This document shows, in pieces, positions 1-7,807 of a DNA stretch of 64,000 nt; the stretch's first letter is position 1, and each line of letters starts with the position of its first letter. The translations under genes were made by a program, and so were the position numbers. Source of the stretch: Aequitasia blattaphilus (GTDB lineage: Bacteria; Bacillota; Clostridia; Lachnospirales; Lachnospiraceae); the NCBI RefSeq assembly GCF_024721305.1, contig NZ_JAMXOD010000003.1, forward strand, positions 167,957 through 231,956. The letters run 5' to 3'. The notes under the pieces were generated by a model that saw nothing but the letters and a program-made list of their open reading frames with translations, was not told the DNA's origin and made no database searches.

Positions 1-448
1 GATGTGAATCAACCAAAGAAATCCTGTCAAACACCAAGTATTCCGGCAACATTAAGACTTGAAAAGGCATTAACATTAACACAATATATACAAAGTAAAT
101 TACCTTTTTTAAAGGAAACGTATATTTCGCCAATCCCCAGGCCGCTGGAATCGCAATTATCATTTGCCCAACTAGAATTACCATAACAATTTTTATAGAA
201 TTCCAAAACATCACAAAAAAAGATGGGGCATCTACTAGTAATTCAATGTATGATTTCAAAGAAAAATTCCACGGAAATAATCCCCAACTCGCATAACCTT
301 CGCCATCTATAAGAACCGGCGATAAATAACTATATAACATATCGCTATTCATGAAAGATCCCACTATCAAAAAAACAACCGGGTAAGCTGCTATACCCGC
401 AAGTAAACACAATATAAACAAAATCACTTTATTCTTCATCTCTGTCAT
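1..448 (-). CDS. carbohydrate ABC transporter permease, MalG type (3' end cut by window)
   Basis: About 149 codons are visible, read from the ATG at 448 towards the left edge with no stop. The protein opens with a hydrophobic segment (VILFILCLLAGIAAYPVVF), followed by an external loop with LFPWNFSLKSYIELL, and further membrane segments with IAIPAAWGLAKYTFPLKK and LMLMPFQVLMLPEYLVF. These are typical of the second permease of CUT1 sugar importers, which forms the membrane channel with a MalF-type partner. The start overlaps the stop of the upstream permease in an ATGA arrangement, so the two are translationally coupled. The EAA loop that contacts the ATPase would lie beyond the edge. The family is clear; the substrate is not. 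Confidence 0.85.
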   Translation of the reverse strand, partial: MTEMKNKVILFILCLLAGIAAYPVVFLIVGSFMNSDMLYSYLSPVLIDGEGYASWGLFPWNFSLKSYIELLVDAPSFFVMFWNSIKIVMVILVGQMIIAIPAAWGLAKYTFPLKKVIYFVYIVLMLMPFQVLMLPEYLVFDRISLVDSH

Positions 449-1302
449 TCCTTCGTGTTCCAACATTTATATAGTGCCACGATTGGAACCAGAAGTATTA
501 TTGATAAGAGCGTTGCTCCTGCTGACATTTTCTCAATATCTAAATCTCGAAACCAATTATTAAATAGATGTTGCAGCATATATATACTCTTATTGGGATA
601 ATCACCAGCTAATAGATACGCTTCCCTGAATATTTTAAACGAATTAATAATAGATATTACCATTGTGACAAATAGTGTTGACCTTAAATTTGGCAGTGTA
701 ATATAGCAAAAGCATTCCTTGTCCCCTGCACCATCAACACGAGCCGCCTCATATATTTGCTTTGGAATAGTCGAGAGACCTGCAAGCCATAATACAATAC
801 TATATCCCAAATTTTTCCACAAATAACTGAACACTAAAATTCCAAATGAATATTTACTATTTATCCAATCAACGCCTTTAATACTAAATGTATTGAATAT
901 CCCATTAAGAAATCCCTGATCATCAAATAATAGTCTCCACAATAATACAATAGAAACTACCGGTATGGATAAAGGAAACAGAAAAATACTTTTAAACGTA
1001 TTTGTTATTGCAGCTACATGTTCATGAAGATAAACAGCAATTATTAACGAAAGAACAAGCAATATAGGTATACATGTAACAATAAATTTCAGACTATTAT
1101 ACGCTGCTAATTGAAAAGAATCATTAAGAATCACTCTCTTGAAATTGTCAAATCCTACGAACTTTCTGTTCCAAACATTTATAAATGCGTAGAAAATAAC
1201 ATTTATGTATGGGATAACTAATATACATATTACACCGATTAGACTCGGTAACATAAAAATAAGTCCGACCGTTTTCTTCCTTTTACCATTTCTACGATTC
1301 AT
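445..1302 (-). CDS. sugar ABC transporter permease, MalF type
   Basis: A permease of about 285 residues with six predicted membrane helices. The cytoplasmic EAA loop is visible as EAARVDGAGDKECFCYITLP near residue 190, the docking site for the ABC ATPase. An in-frame TTG lies two codons upstream, but the ATG at 1302 is the better start. The start codon lies inside the 3' end of an ABC ATPase remnant in another frame, and the stop overlaps the next permease (ATGA). The C-terminus is normal. The neighbouring solute-binding protein and second permease make a sugar- or peptide-type importer likely. No importer ATPase gene is present; CUT1 systems often use a shared MsmX-type ATPase encoded elsewhere. 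Confidence 0.85.
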   Translation of the reverse strand: MNRRNGKRKKTVGLIFMLPSLIGVICILVIPYINVIFYAFINVWNRKFVGFDNFKRVILNDSFQLAAYNSLKFIVTCIPILLVLSLIIAVYLHEHVAAITNTFKSIFLFPLSIPVVSIVLLWRLLFDDQGFLNGIFNTFSIKGVDWINSKYSFGILVFSYLWKNLGYSIVLWLAGLSTIPKQIYEAARVDGAGDKECFCYITLPNLRSTLFVTMVISIINSFKIFREAYLLAGDYPNKSIYMLQHLFNNWFRDLDIEKMSAGATLLSIILLVPIVALYKCWNTKE

Positions 1303-1396
1303 TTCCAACTATTCTTCCCTTTTTTAATGTTATAGTCCTGTCACACATATCTACAATTTTCTTGTTATGGGAAATAACAATACATATTTTTTTCCT
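1292..1396 (-). pseudogene. 3' remnant of an ABC transporter ATPase gene
   Basis: Reading the minus strand between the solute-binding protein and the first permease, 34 codons give RKKICIVISHNKKIVDMCD followed by RTITLKKGRIVGNES and a TAG stop. This has the H-loop (SHN in place of the usual THD), the following CDR and the terminal strand with GRIV, which are hallmarks of the last part of an ABC ATPase, particularly the LolD/MacB and bacteriocin-export class. The Walker A, signature and Walker B parts are absent; the frame closes upstream inside the end of the solute-binding gene. The stop lies just inside the permease gene, so the remnant looks like the genuine 3' end of a gene once coupled to it. 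A chance match is possible but unlikely. Confidence 0.6.
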
Positions 1397-3654
1397 TATT
1401 CTTGATTGTATATATTGATTTTTTCCATTATTTCACTAACTACAGAGCTAACAGCTATATCTCCAGCTAATGAATTTCCCGCACTCTCCAATATTACTTT
1501 CTTTATGTATGAGTCTCTTAATATCGGTTTATTTAACTCTTCAAAATGACTTACAAATTTATCCGCTTCACTTTCTGTATAAGGATGTATTTGGAATCCA
1601 GTAGTTTCGTCAATATTCGTATAAACATTGTGTCTATCATCTTGTAAACAAACTTTTAGTGCTTCTTTATTATTAGGAAACCCTGTAATATTATCGTTAC
1701 TTTGAACCTTTTTCGACATAGTAAAATTTATAAATTTTTTTGCCAATTCGCCTTTCTTACTTGCTGCGCTAATGCCTAAAATACCTGCTGGAATATATAC
1801 TTTCTCACTATTGTCGCTAAGCAAACAATATTCTTTTGATTCATCAGCATTAGTAATTTCATTTAATATTGGGATAAGCTTCACAAAATCAACATAGTCA
1901 AATGTAATCGCCCTATCATCTGCAACCCAGTTAAAGTAATTAACTGTTACATAGACACCATTCTTCTCTGCACTATTGTTTCTCCAACTATCACTTAATT
2001 CCGGATATCCACATTTACTATATAATGTTCTAATACAAGAAATATATTCAGTTAATAGTTTTTCCTCAATTTCAGTGTCTGTTCCTATCATTGGTTCAAC
2101 ATATGAAGAATAAAGAAATTCCATCATCTGCATGAATTCTTCTTCACTATAGTTCATTTGATTGTCTACTTTTTTGATGTACTCTTCAATAGCCGAAATA
2201 CTATCGCTACTCTCCCCAAGCCCTACTTCTCCCTCTAATGCAAGTAATACAATTCTACTCGGCACTGCTAAGATTTCGTCTTCAGAGGATTTGAATTGCT
2301 CAACCACATTTGCAAAATATTTATCAGCTTTGATAGTTTCAGCCAAATCCATTAGCAGCCCTTTCTCCATATAGGAGGTATATGGCAAATCATCTAGGAC
2401 TAATATATCAGGCCCCTTGTTGGTCATTATTTCTGTGTTTAAATTTTTAATTACATCTGTTTCTGTAGCAATATTACCATCTGATATTCCCACCTTGTAG
2501 TTAACCTTAATATTCGGATATTCTATTTCAAAAGCATTTATTGCCAATTCAACATTTTGGTTATTATAAAGCGAATATATTGTTAGTTCTTCTTTTACAC
2601 TCTCCTCATCTTTTTCCGTTGTATCCATCCAATACATAGAATATTGATTAGATTGCATGTTTATTGCTATTAGATATAAATCTTTGTTATATACCTCAGC
2701 ATCCAAAATATATTGCTGCAGTAGCTCTCCTGCACCCTCTCCCTTCAAATCACAAACTTGCTCTACGCCATTCTCAGCATTCCTAAACAAGCCGAAACTA
2801 TTGAACACATATAATTGTTCTCTTTCATGTTTAAGAACGATATTGCTTTCAAATGAAGGAATGGATTCCTTCACATATGTATTATTCAAACGATCTATTA
2901 ACTCATCATCTTCATTTTCTTCCCCAGTATTCATATCCCATGATAATATTTCATGATTAGTCGCCATTAAAATCATATCATTGTATTGAGAACAACCTAA
3001 AATATATCCATGGTTGTTTTCATAGGACTTGTTAATTTCTCCATTTTCTATGTTTATATAGTGTAAATCAAAATTCTCATCCATTGCCAAAAGATTCCCG
3101 TCATCAGAAAATTCCGTATTCAAAATATAATTGACTGCACTTTCTGGCAACCATTCAAATTCTTCATTATGCTCCCTTTTTGCCTTGTCTATCTCTGGCA
3201 ATTTCAAATTAACAGGCACTATTTTACTCTCCTTCATATAATAGTATTTAGCGCCTTCAACGCCTCCATCCTCATTATATTCTAGAGACTTCCAAAAAAT
3301 TTCGTTACTTTTCGAAGCATATGCTCCCACTTTTTCATTTTCGGCTTTTTCAAACAAATCTGTGGAATTGTAAGCTTCTTCCCACGTATTCCCTTTATCA
3401 CCTGAATCATAAATTGCAACCTCATTACCTATAGTCGCTACTAGCCGCAATATTCCGTCTTCCATAACAACCATATCAAAGACCGTGTCAATATTTTCCG
3501 GTAACAATAATTCTTTAATTTCTTCACTTCTATCTATTTCTTTCGATGCATTCTCTTTATTAGCCTCATCAAAACCAGTACATCCTGACAACATTCCACA
3601 TACTGCCAAAATAACACTTATTATTAGTGCTAACCTTGTTTTTGTAACATGCAT
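1396..3654 (-). CDS. lipoprotein with Asp-box N-terminal half fused to a sugar-type solute-binding domain
   Basis: This 752-residue protein is far longer than a usual 420-residue solute-binding protein. Residues 7-25 form a lipoprotein signal with lipobox LSGC (Cys25). Residues 55-360 look like a beta-rich, propeller-like region; an Asp-box (SGDKGNTW, residues 84-91) is visible, as in sialidase-type and photosystem-assembly propellers. From about residue 365 (ELTIYSLYNNQNVELAINAF) the protein is a family-1 extracellular solute-binding domain ending in EKINIYNQE, a usual end for that family. It precedes two MalFG-type permeases. It would sit outside the membrane and bind a ligand of unknown type. 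The combined architecture is unusual. A propeller is inferred from one clear Asp-box and should be treated as tentative. Confidence 0.7.
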   Translation of the reverse strand: MHVTKTRLALIISVILAVCGMLSGCTGFDEANKENASKEIDRSEEIKELLLPENIDTVFDMVVMEDGILRLVATIGNEVAIYDSGDKGNTWEEAYNSTDLFEKAENEKVGAYASKSNEIFWKSLEYNEDGGVEGAKYYYMKESKIVPVNLKLPEIDKAKREHNEEFEWLPESAVNYILNTEFSDDGNLLAMDENFDLHYINIENGEINKSYENNHGYILGCSQYNDMILMATNHEILSWDMNTGEENEDDELIDRLNNTYVKESIPSFESNIVLKHEREQLYVFNSFGLFRNAENGVEQVCDLKGEGAGELLQQYILDAEVYNKDLYLIAINMQSNQYSMYWMDTTEKDEESVKEELTIYSLYNNQNVELAINAFEIEYPNIKVNYKVGISDGNIATETDVIKNLNTEIMTNKGPDILVLDDLPYTSYMEKGLLMDLAETIKADKYFANVVEQFKSSEDEILAVPSRIVLLALEGEVGLGESSDSISAIEEYIKKVDNQMNYSEEEFMQMMEFLYSSYVEPMIGTDTEIEEKLLTEYISCIRTLYSKCGYPELSDSWRNNSAEKNGVYVTVNYFNWVADDRAITFDYVDFVKLIPILNEITNADESKEYCLLSDNSEKVYIPAGILGISAASKKGELAKKFINFTMSKKVQSNDNITGFPNNKEALKVCLQDDRHNVYTNIDETTGFQIHPYTESEADKFVSHFEELNKPILRDSYIKKVILESAGNSLAGDIAVSSVVSEIMEKINIYNQE

Positions 3655-3687
3655 ATTAAAGTTTTCCCCTTCCCATTGCTATATAAT

Positions 3688-3725
3688 CATGGAGTGTAAA
3701 CATCTCATCCTGCTTACACTCCATG
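3688..3725 (-). other. intergenic 12-bp hairpin between peptide remnant and lipoprotein gene
   Basis: CATGGAGTGTAA and its exact reverse complement TTACACTCCATG enclose a 14-base loop. On the transcribed (minus) strand no T-run follows, so it is not a standard intrinsic terminator. It may be a processing or mRNA-stability element, or a partial terminator lowering expression of the downstream genes, as is common after a highly expressed peptide gene. The role is inferred. Confidence 0.6.
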
Positions 3726-3736
3726 CATACAGTCTT

Positions 3737-3913
3737 CTAGACTCCGTACATATACATTCTGCCATCTGCAAATGGACCGCCACCTCTGTATGCTTCCCAT
3801 ACTTTCCAGCCTGAACTGTAATAATGTGTTATTCCACCTTTGCTTAAATAGTATTGTCTGCAATGATAGCCACCATTAAGCTTATTACCGCTCTTGAATA
3901 TATGTCTTTCTTT
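3737..3913 (-). pseudogene. C-terminal remnant of a small Gly/Tyr/Trp-rich peptide gene (lactococcin-972-like?)
   Basis: An open frame of 58 codons follows an in-frame TAA but has no ATG, GTG or TTG near its beginning. It reads GNKLNGGYHCRQYYLSKGG, then ITHYYSSGWKVWEAYRGGG, then PFADGRMYMYGV and a TAG stop. The paired tyrosines, the VWxxY/A element and the Tyr-rich end recall the C-terminal half of lactococcin-972-family peptides, but the match is loose and made by eye. A strong promoter stands directly upstream, so the signal-peptide half seems to have been deleted between promoter and remnant. It could instead be an unrelated secreted peptide. Confidence 0.35.
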
Positions 3914-3921
3914 TTACAAAA

Positions 3922-3950
3922 AGATTATCACTCTATGTTTATAATGTCAA
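3922..3950 (-). promoter_or_regulatory. sigma-A promoter for the left-edge ABC locus
   Basis: The minus strand has TTGACA (3945-3950), a 17-base spacer and TAATCT (3922-3927). The -35 is perfect. It reads into the peptide remnant and then the lipoprotein and permease genes, and is the only good promoter seen for them. The rest of the 400-base gap between the lipoprotein gene and glcK holds the hairpin, the peptide remnant and the glcK terminator. Confidence 0.7.
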
Positions 3951-3995
3951 GTTTATATTTTTATATATATTTCTTTTGGTGTCTGTCTCCGCATT

Positions 3996-4030
3996 AAAAA
4001 AAGAAGATCGACGCAATTGCGTTAATCTTC
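3996..4030 (-). terminator. terminator of the ftsH-uvrC-hprK-glcK operon
   Basis: The stem GAAGAT...ATCTTC with the inner palindrome ACGCAATTGCGT is followed on the minus strand by seven T. It ends the operon 25 bases after the glcK stop and insulates it from the ABC locus downstream. A shorter T-run on the other side could allow weak function in reverse. Confidence 0.8.
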
Positions 4031-4054
4031 CTTTTTACTATATTTCACTTAAAA

Positions 4055-4990
4055 TTATTCACCTAATATTAATTTAGCTCCACCGTAAATACCTGCATCA
4101 TTTCCCAGCTCAGCAAGAGCAAACTTCAATTCTGTATTGGCAAAGAAGGCAACTGCTTCAAAGTGTTTCTTCACATATTGAATCAATATCTCTCCTGCCT
4201 TCGAAACACCTCCGCCGATTACAACCACGGCAGGGTCTACTACCACACAGAGGCTTGCAATGGCGTCTCCCAGTATTCCAGAGAACTCTTCCACAATCTC
4301 TGTGGCTATAGCATCTCCTTCCTTTAAACAGTCGAATACGGACTTTGCAGAGACCTCACGTTCTCTTAGTAAGGAAGGTGCACCGTCCTTTTCCAATCTT
4401 TTTCTTGCCAGTCTTGCAATTCCAGTTGCAGATGCGTACTGTTCAAGACATCCTTTTCTTCCGCAACCACACACTGTTTCTTCCTGCATATTCACACGCA
4501 TATGCCCGATTTCTCCTCCGGCACCATGTTCTCCCACAAGAGGGCGTCCATTAATAATAATACCTCCGCCGACACCAGTTCCCAGTGTGATAACAATAAG
4601 ATTTTCATAGCCGGCTCCACCGCCAACCCACATTTCTCCAAGGGCAGCTATATTCGCATCATTTCCTACTTTTACAGGTAAGTCTAAACCTTCTTCCAAT
4701 TCCAGTTTTATATCTTTGAAATCCCATCCTAGATTTGCAGTGCTTTTCACTCGTCCAAATTTATCAACTGGTCCTGGAATTCCTACCCCTAAACCAATTA
4801 TCATGCTTTTATCCAATTTATTTTTGTTTATATTTTCTTTGATGGTTCCACATACATCTGGAAGTATTGCTTCACCTTTGTTTTCTGTATTTGTAACAAT
4901 TTCCCACTTCTCAATTAGTTTGCCTTCATCTGTAAAAAGACCTAATTTCACAGTCGTTCCACCGATGTCTACACCATAACAGTATTTCAT
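4055..4990 (-). CDS. glcK: ROK-family glucokinase
   Basis: The 311-residue protein phosphorylates glucose with ATP in the cytoplasm. The N-terminal phosphate-binding motif is DIGGTTVKLG (residues 8-17). The glucose-binding stretch HGAGGEIGHM and the ROK zinc motif CGCGRKGCLEQYAS follow near the middle, with three cysteines and the His of GHM as zinc ligands. Length and motifs match bacterial glucokinases of the ROK family; transcriptional-repressor ROK members carry an N-terminal helix-turn-helix, which is absent here. It lies 9 bases after hprK, joining a glycolytic kinase to the carbon-catabolite sensor in one operon, and is the last gene before the terminator. Confidence 0.92.
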   Translation of the reverse strand: MKYCYGVDIGGTTVKLGLFTDEGKLIEKWEIVTNTENKGEAILPDVCGTIKENINKNKLDKSMIIGLGVGIPGPVDKFGRVKSTANLGWDFKDIKLELEEGLDLPVKVGNDANIAALGEMWVGGGAGYENLIVITLGTGVGGGIIINGRPLVGEHGAGGEIGHMRVNMQEETVCGCGRKGCLEQYASATGIARLARKRLEKDGAPSLLREREVSAKSVFDCLKEGDAIATEIVEEFSGILGDAIASLCVVVDPAVVVIGGGVSKAGEILIQYVKKHFEAVAFFANTELKFALAELGNDAGIYGGAKLILGE

Positions 4991-4999
4991 CTGTACCCC

Positions 5000-5923
5000 C
5001 TACTTTGACAAATTTTCTTGTACTCTTTTGTATAAAGCTTCGGCAGCATTGTATCCCATTTGCTTTTGTCTGTGATTTACAGCTGCTGTTTCAACAATGA
5101 TTGAGAGATTCCTTCCCGGTCTAATAGGAATCTGATGGCAAACCACCTTGTTTCCTAAGAATTCTGTATAGCGTTCATCCATACCCAGACGGTCATAGTC
5201 TCTTTCTCTATCCCATTCCTCTAAGGTAATAACCAAATCAATATTCTGTGTCTCTCTGACACACTGTACACCGTATAAAGTTTTTACGTCTACAATCCCA
5301 ATACCACGAAGCTCAATGAAGTGTCGTGTAATTTCAGGTGCTGTACCTACCAAAGTAATATCACTTACCTTGCGGATTTCTACCACATCATCACTTACAA
5401 GACGGTGCCCTCTTTTGATTAGTTCAAGAGCCGCTTCACTTTTACCGATACCACTTTCTCCTGTAATCAACACACCTACACCAAAAACATCTACTAAAAC
5501 CCCATGGATGGAGATACGAGGTGCCAATTCAACGTTCAGCCAGCGAATAATCTCTGCTGTTAGCTCTGAGGTGGGTTTCTGTGAAACAAACACTGGAACT
5601 CCGGCTTTTGTCGCTTCCACAACCATCTTTTCATCTGGCTTTTGTCCACGTGTATAGATAATGCCTGGAATTTTGTAAGATAACAATTTCTTAATTCTTT
5701 TTTCCCTACACTCCTTATCCAGCTTTTCTAAGTATGTATTTTCAACGTGTCCAATTATCTGTACACGCTCAGAATCAAAATGATCAAAAAAACCCGTAAG
5801 CTGTAATGCAGGCCTGTTAATATCCGGCACCGCTACAGACTTATCTGTGTAGTCCACATCCGGGGTTGCGTTTTCCAGTCCCATTTTCTCTACAATTTGT
5901 TCCATTTCAACTACTCTATCCAT
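5000..5923 (-). CDS. hprK: HPr kinase/phosphorylase
   Basis: HprK phosphorylates and dephosphorylates Ser46 of HPr (and Crh) and so sets carbon catabolite repression through CcpA. The 307-residue protein has the usual layout: an N-terminal regulatory domain with [15 protein letters not shown], the catalytic P-loop GESGIGKS near residue 155, SDDVV, and the family signature [15 protein letters not shown]. The start lies inside the last codons of uvrC (13-base overlap). An internal ATG at MEQIVEKMG, seven residues in, is an alternative start closer to family norms. Co-transcription with glcK fits a role in glycolytic control. Confidence 0.95.
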   Translation of the reverse strand: MDRVVEMEQIVEKMGLENATPDVDYTDKSVAVPDINRPALQLTGFFDHFDSERVQIIGHVENTYLEKLDKECREKRIKKLLSYKIPGIIYTRGQKPDEKMVVEATKAGVPVFVSQKPTSELTAEIIRWLNVELAPRISIHGVLVDVFGVGVLITGESGIGKSEAALELIKRGHRLVSDDVVEIRKVSDITLVGTAPEITRHFIELRGIGIVDVKTLYGVQCVRETQNIDLVITLEEWDRERDYDRLGMDERYTEFLGNKVVCHQIPIRPGRNLSIIVETAAVNHRQKQMGYNAAEALYKRVQENLSK

Positions 5924-7806
5924 TCTGAACCCTCCTCATTTTCGTTACTGTTAGTCATTATAGCACAGACATGGAAGAAGTTGTAGACTTCTGTTGCTGA
6001 TTTTTCATTCATGCTTGGTAACTTCTTAAGTTCTTCCACACTTGCCTCTTTAATTGCTTCTATATTTTCAAAACTCCGCATCAATTCTTTTCGTCTGGCT
6101 GGCCCAATACCTTTTATATCATCCAAAATTGAATGTACCTGCCCCTTACTTCGTAAACTACGGTGATAAGTAATTGCAAAGCGATGGGCTTCATCCTGTA
6201 TGCGGGTGATTAATCGAAAAGCTTCTGAATCCTTTTCCAAAGGCAATTCTTTATTCTCATAAAAAAGGCCTCTCGTTCTATGATAATCATCTTTCACCAT
6301 CCCGGTAACTGGTATACTCAAATGCAGCTTTTCCAAAACATCTTTTGCAATATTTACCTGTCCCTTTCCCCCATCCATCATAATTAAGTCGGGAAATACA
6401 GAAAACTTACTTCCTTCTCTCTTCTCATTTCTCTCTTCTAAACCATGGGTAAAACGACGGGTCAATACTTCTTCCAAACTCTGGTAATCATTGCTTCCCT
6501 TTACTCCCTTAATTTTGAACTTACGATAATCATTACGCTTTGGCTTCCCTTTCTCATACACAACCATAGATCCAACCGACATAAACCCGCTTATATTTGA
6601 AATATCATATGCTTCAATTCGATTCACCTCTTTGAGACCCAGATGTTTCGCAATATCATTCGATGCCCCAATTGTCCTCGTTTCCTCCCGAATCAATCTC
6701 TCTTTATCAGAATTCAAGACAATAGATGCATTTTTCGTAGCCAGCTCCACCATTTTCTCTTTCTTTCCCTTCACCGGAACGAAAATCGAAACCTTTTGCC
6801 CTCTCTTATCTGTAAGCCACTGTCCAATCACTTCCTGATCCTCGATTTCTACCGGAAGCATAAGCTCTGATGGAATATAGGGAGTTCCCGCATAAAATTG
6901 AGTTATAAAACTAGAAAGAATATTCTCCCTTTGATCCCCTTCACCCACCTTCATATAAAAGTGATCCCGGCCAATGAGACGACCTTGACGAACAAAGAAA
7001 ATCTGAACCACAGCATCCTGCTTCTCTCTTGCTATTCCAATTATATCTCGGTCAAAACCTGCAACATCTGTAATTTTCTGTTTTTGTGCCAGTTTACCAA
7101 CGCTCTTAATTAGCTCCCGGTATTCAATGGCTTTTTCAAACTCCATATCTTCAGATGCTTTTTCCATCCTTTGATTTAAATCCTTTAGGAGCTCTTCATA
7201 TTTACCATTTAAAAAACGAATGAGCTCTTCAACATATTCCCGATACTCATCCTTTTCAATATATCCCTGACAAGGTGCCTTACACTGATGAATCTGATAA
7301 TAAAGGCACGGTCTTTCCTTTCCTATATCTTTCGGTAAAACACGGTTACAGCAGCGAATATGATACAATTTCCTGGTTAATTCAATAATATCTTTTACAG
7401 CAGTCGAACTTGTATACGGTCCGAAATATTTCGCCTTATCTTTTCCGACTCTTCTTGCCAGCATAATACGCGGGAAAGCTTCTTGAACAGTAACCTTTAT
7501 ATAAGGGTAAGATTTGTCATCCATCAGCATAGTATTGTACTTCGGACGATGCTCTTTTATCAAATTACACTCTAAAACTAAGGCCTCAACCTCAGAGTCG
7601 GTAACAATATATTCAAACCGTGAAATATGGGTGACCATCCGGTCAATTTTAGCTCCCTTACTTCTACTCATTTGAAAATATTGTCTTACCCGATTCTTAA
7701 GACTGATGGCCTTTCCTACATAAATGATTTCATCATTTTCATCATGCATCAGATATACGCCCGGCTTTGCCGGTAACTTTTTAAGCTCCTCTGGTATATC
7801 AAACAT
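5911..7806 (-). CDS. uvrC: excinuclease ABC subunit C
   Basis: UvrC makes the dual incisions in nucleotide excision repair with UvrA and UvrB. The 631-residue protein carries the N-terminal GIY-YIG nuclease ([18 protein letters not shown], from residue 16), a Cys-rich segment ([19 protein letters not shown]), the UVR motif that binds UvrB ([19 protein letters not shown]), the RNase H-like nuclease with DGGKGQVN and DDYHRTRG, and C-terminal helix-hairpin-helix motifs ([13 protein letters not shown]). All domains are present, and the length is normal. It begins one base after the ftsH stop. Confidence 0.95.
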   Translation of the reverse strand: MFDIPEELKKLPAKPGVYLMHDENDEIIYVGKAISLKNRVRQYFQMSRSKGAKIDRMVTHISRFEYIVTDSEVEALVLECNLIKEHRPKYNTMLMDDKSYPYIKVTVQEAFPRIMLARRVGKDKAKYFGPYTSSTAVKDIIELTRKLYHIRCCNRVLPKDIGKERPCLYYQIHQCKAPCQGYIEKDEYREYVEELIRFLNGKYEELLKDLNQRMEKASEDMEFEKAIEYRELIKSVGKLAQKQKITDVAGFDRDIIGIAREKQDAVVQIFFVRQGRLIGRDHFYMKVGEGDQRENILSSFITQFYAGTPYIPSELMLPVEIEDQEVIGQWLTDKRGQKVSIFVPVKGKKEKMVELATKNASIVLNSDKERLIREETRTIGASNDIAKHLGLKEVNRIEAYDISNISGFMSVGSMVVYEKGKPKRNDYRKFKIKGVKGSNDYQSLEEVLTRRFTHGLEERNEKREGSKFSVFPDLIMMDGGKGQVNIAKDVLEKLHLSIPVTGMVKDDYHRTRGLFYENKELPLEKDSEAFRLITRIQDEAHRFAITYHRSLRSKGQVHSILDDIKGIGPARRKELMRSFENIEAIKEASVEELKKLPSMNEKSATEVYNFFHVCAIMTNSNENEEGSEWIE

Positions 7807-7807
7807 T

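Noticed and set aside
3485-3814. A 109-codon plus-strand frame over the lipoprotein start
   Set aside because: It is antisense to the lipoprotein signal peptide and the peptide remnant, with no start signals or recognisable motif.
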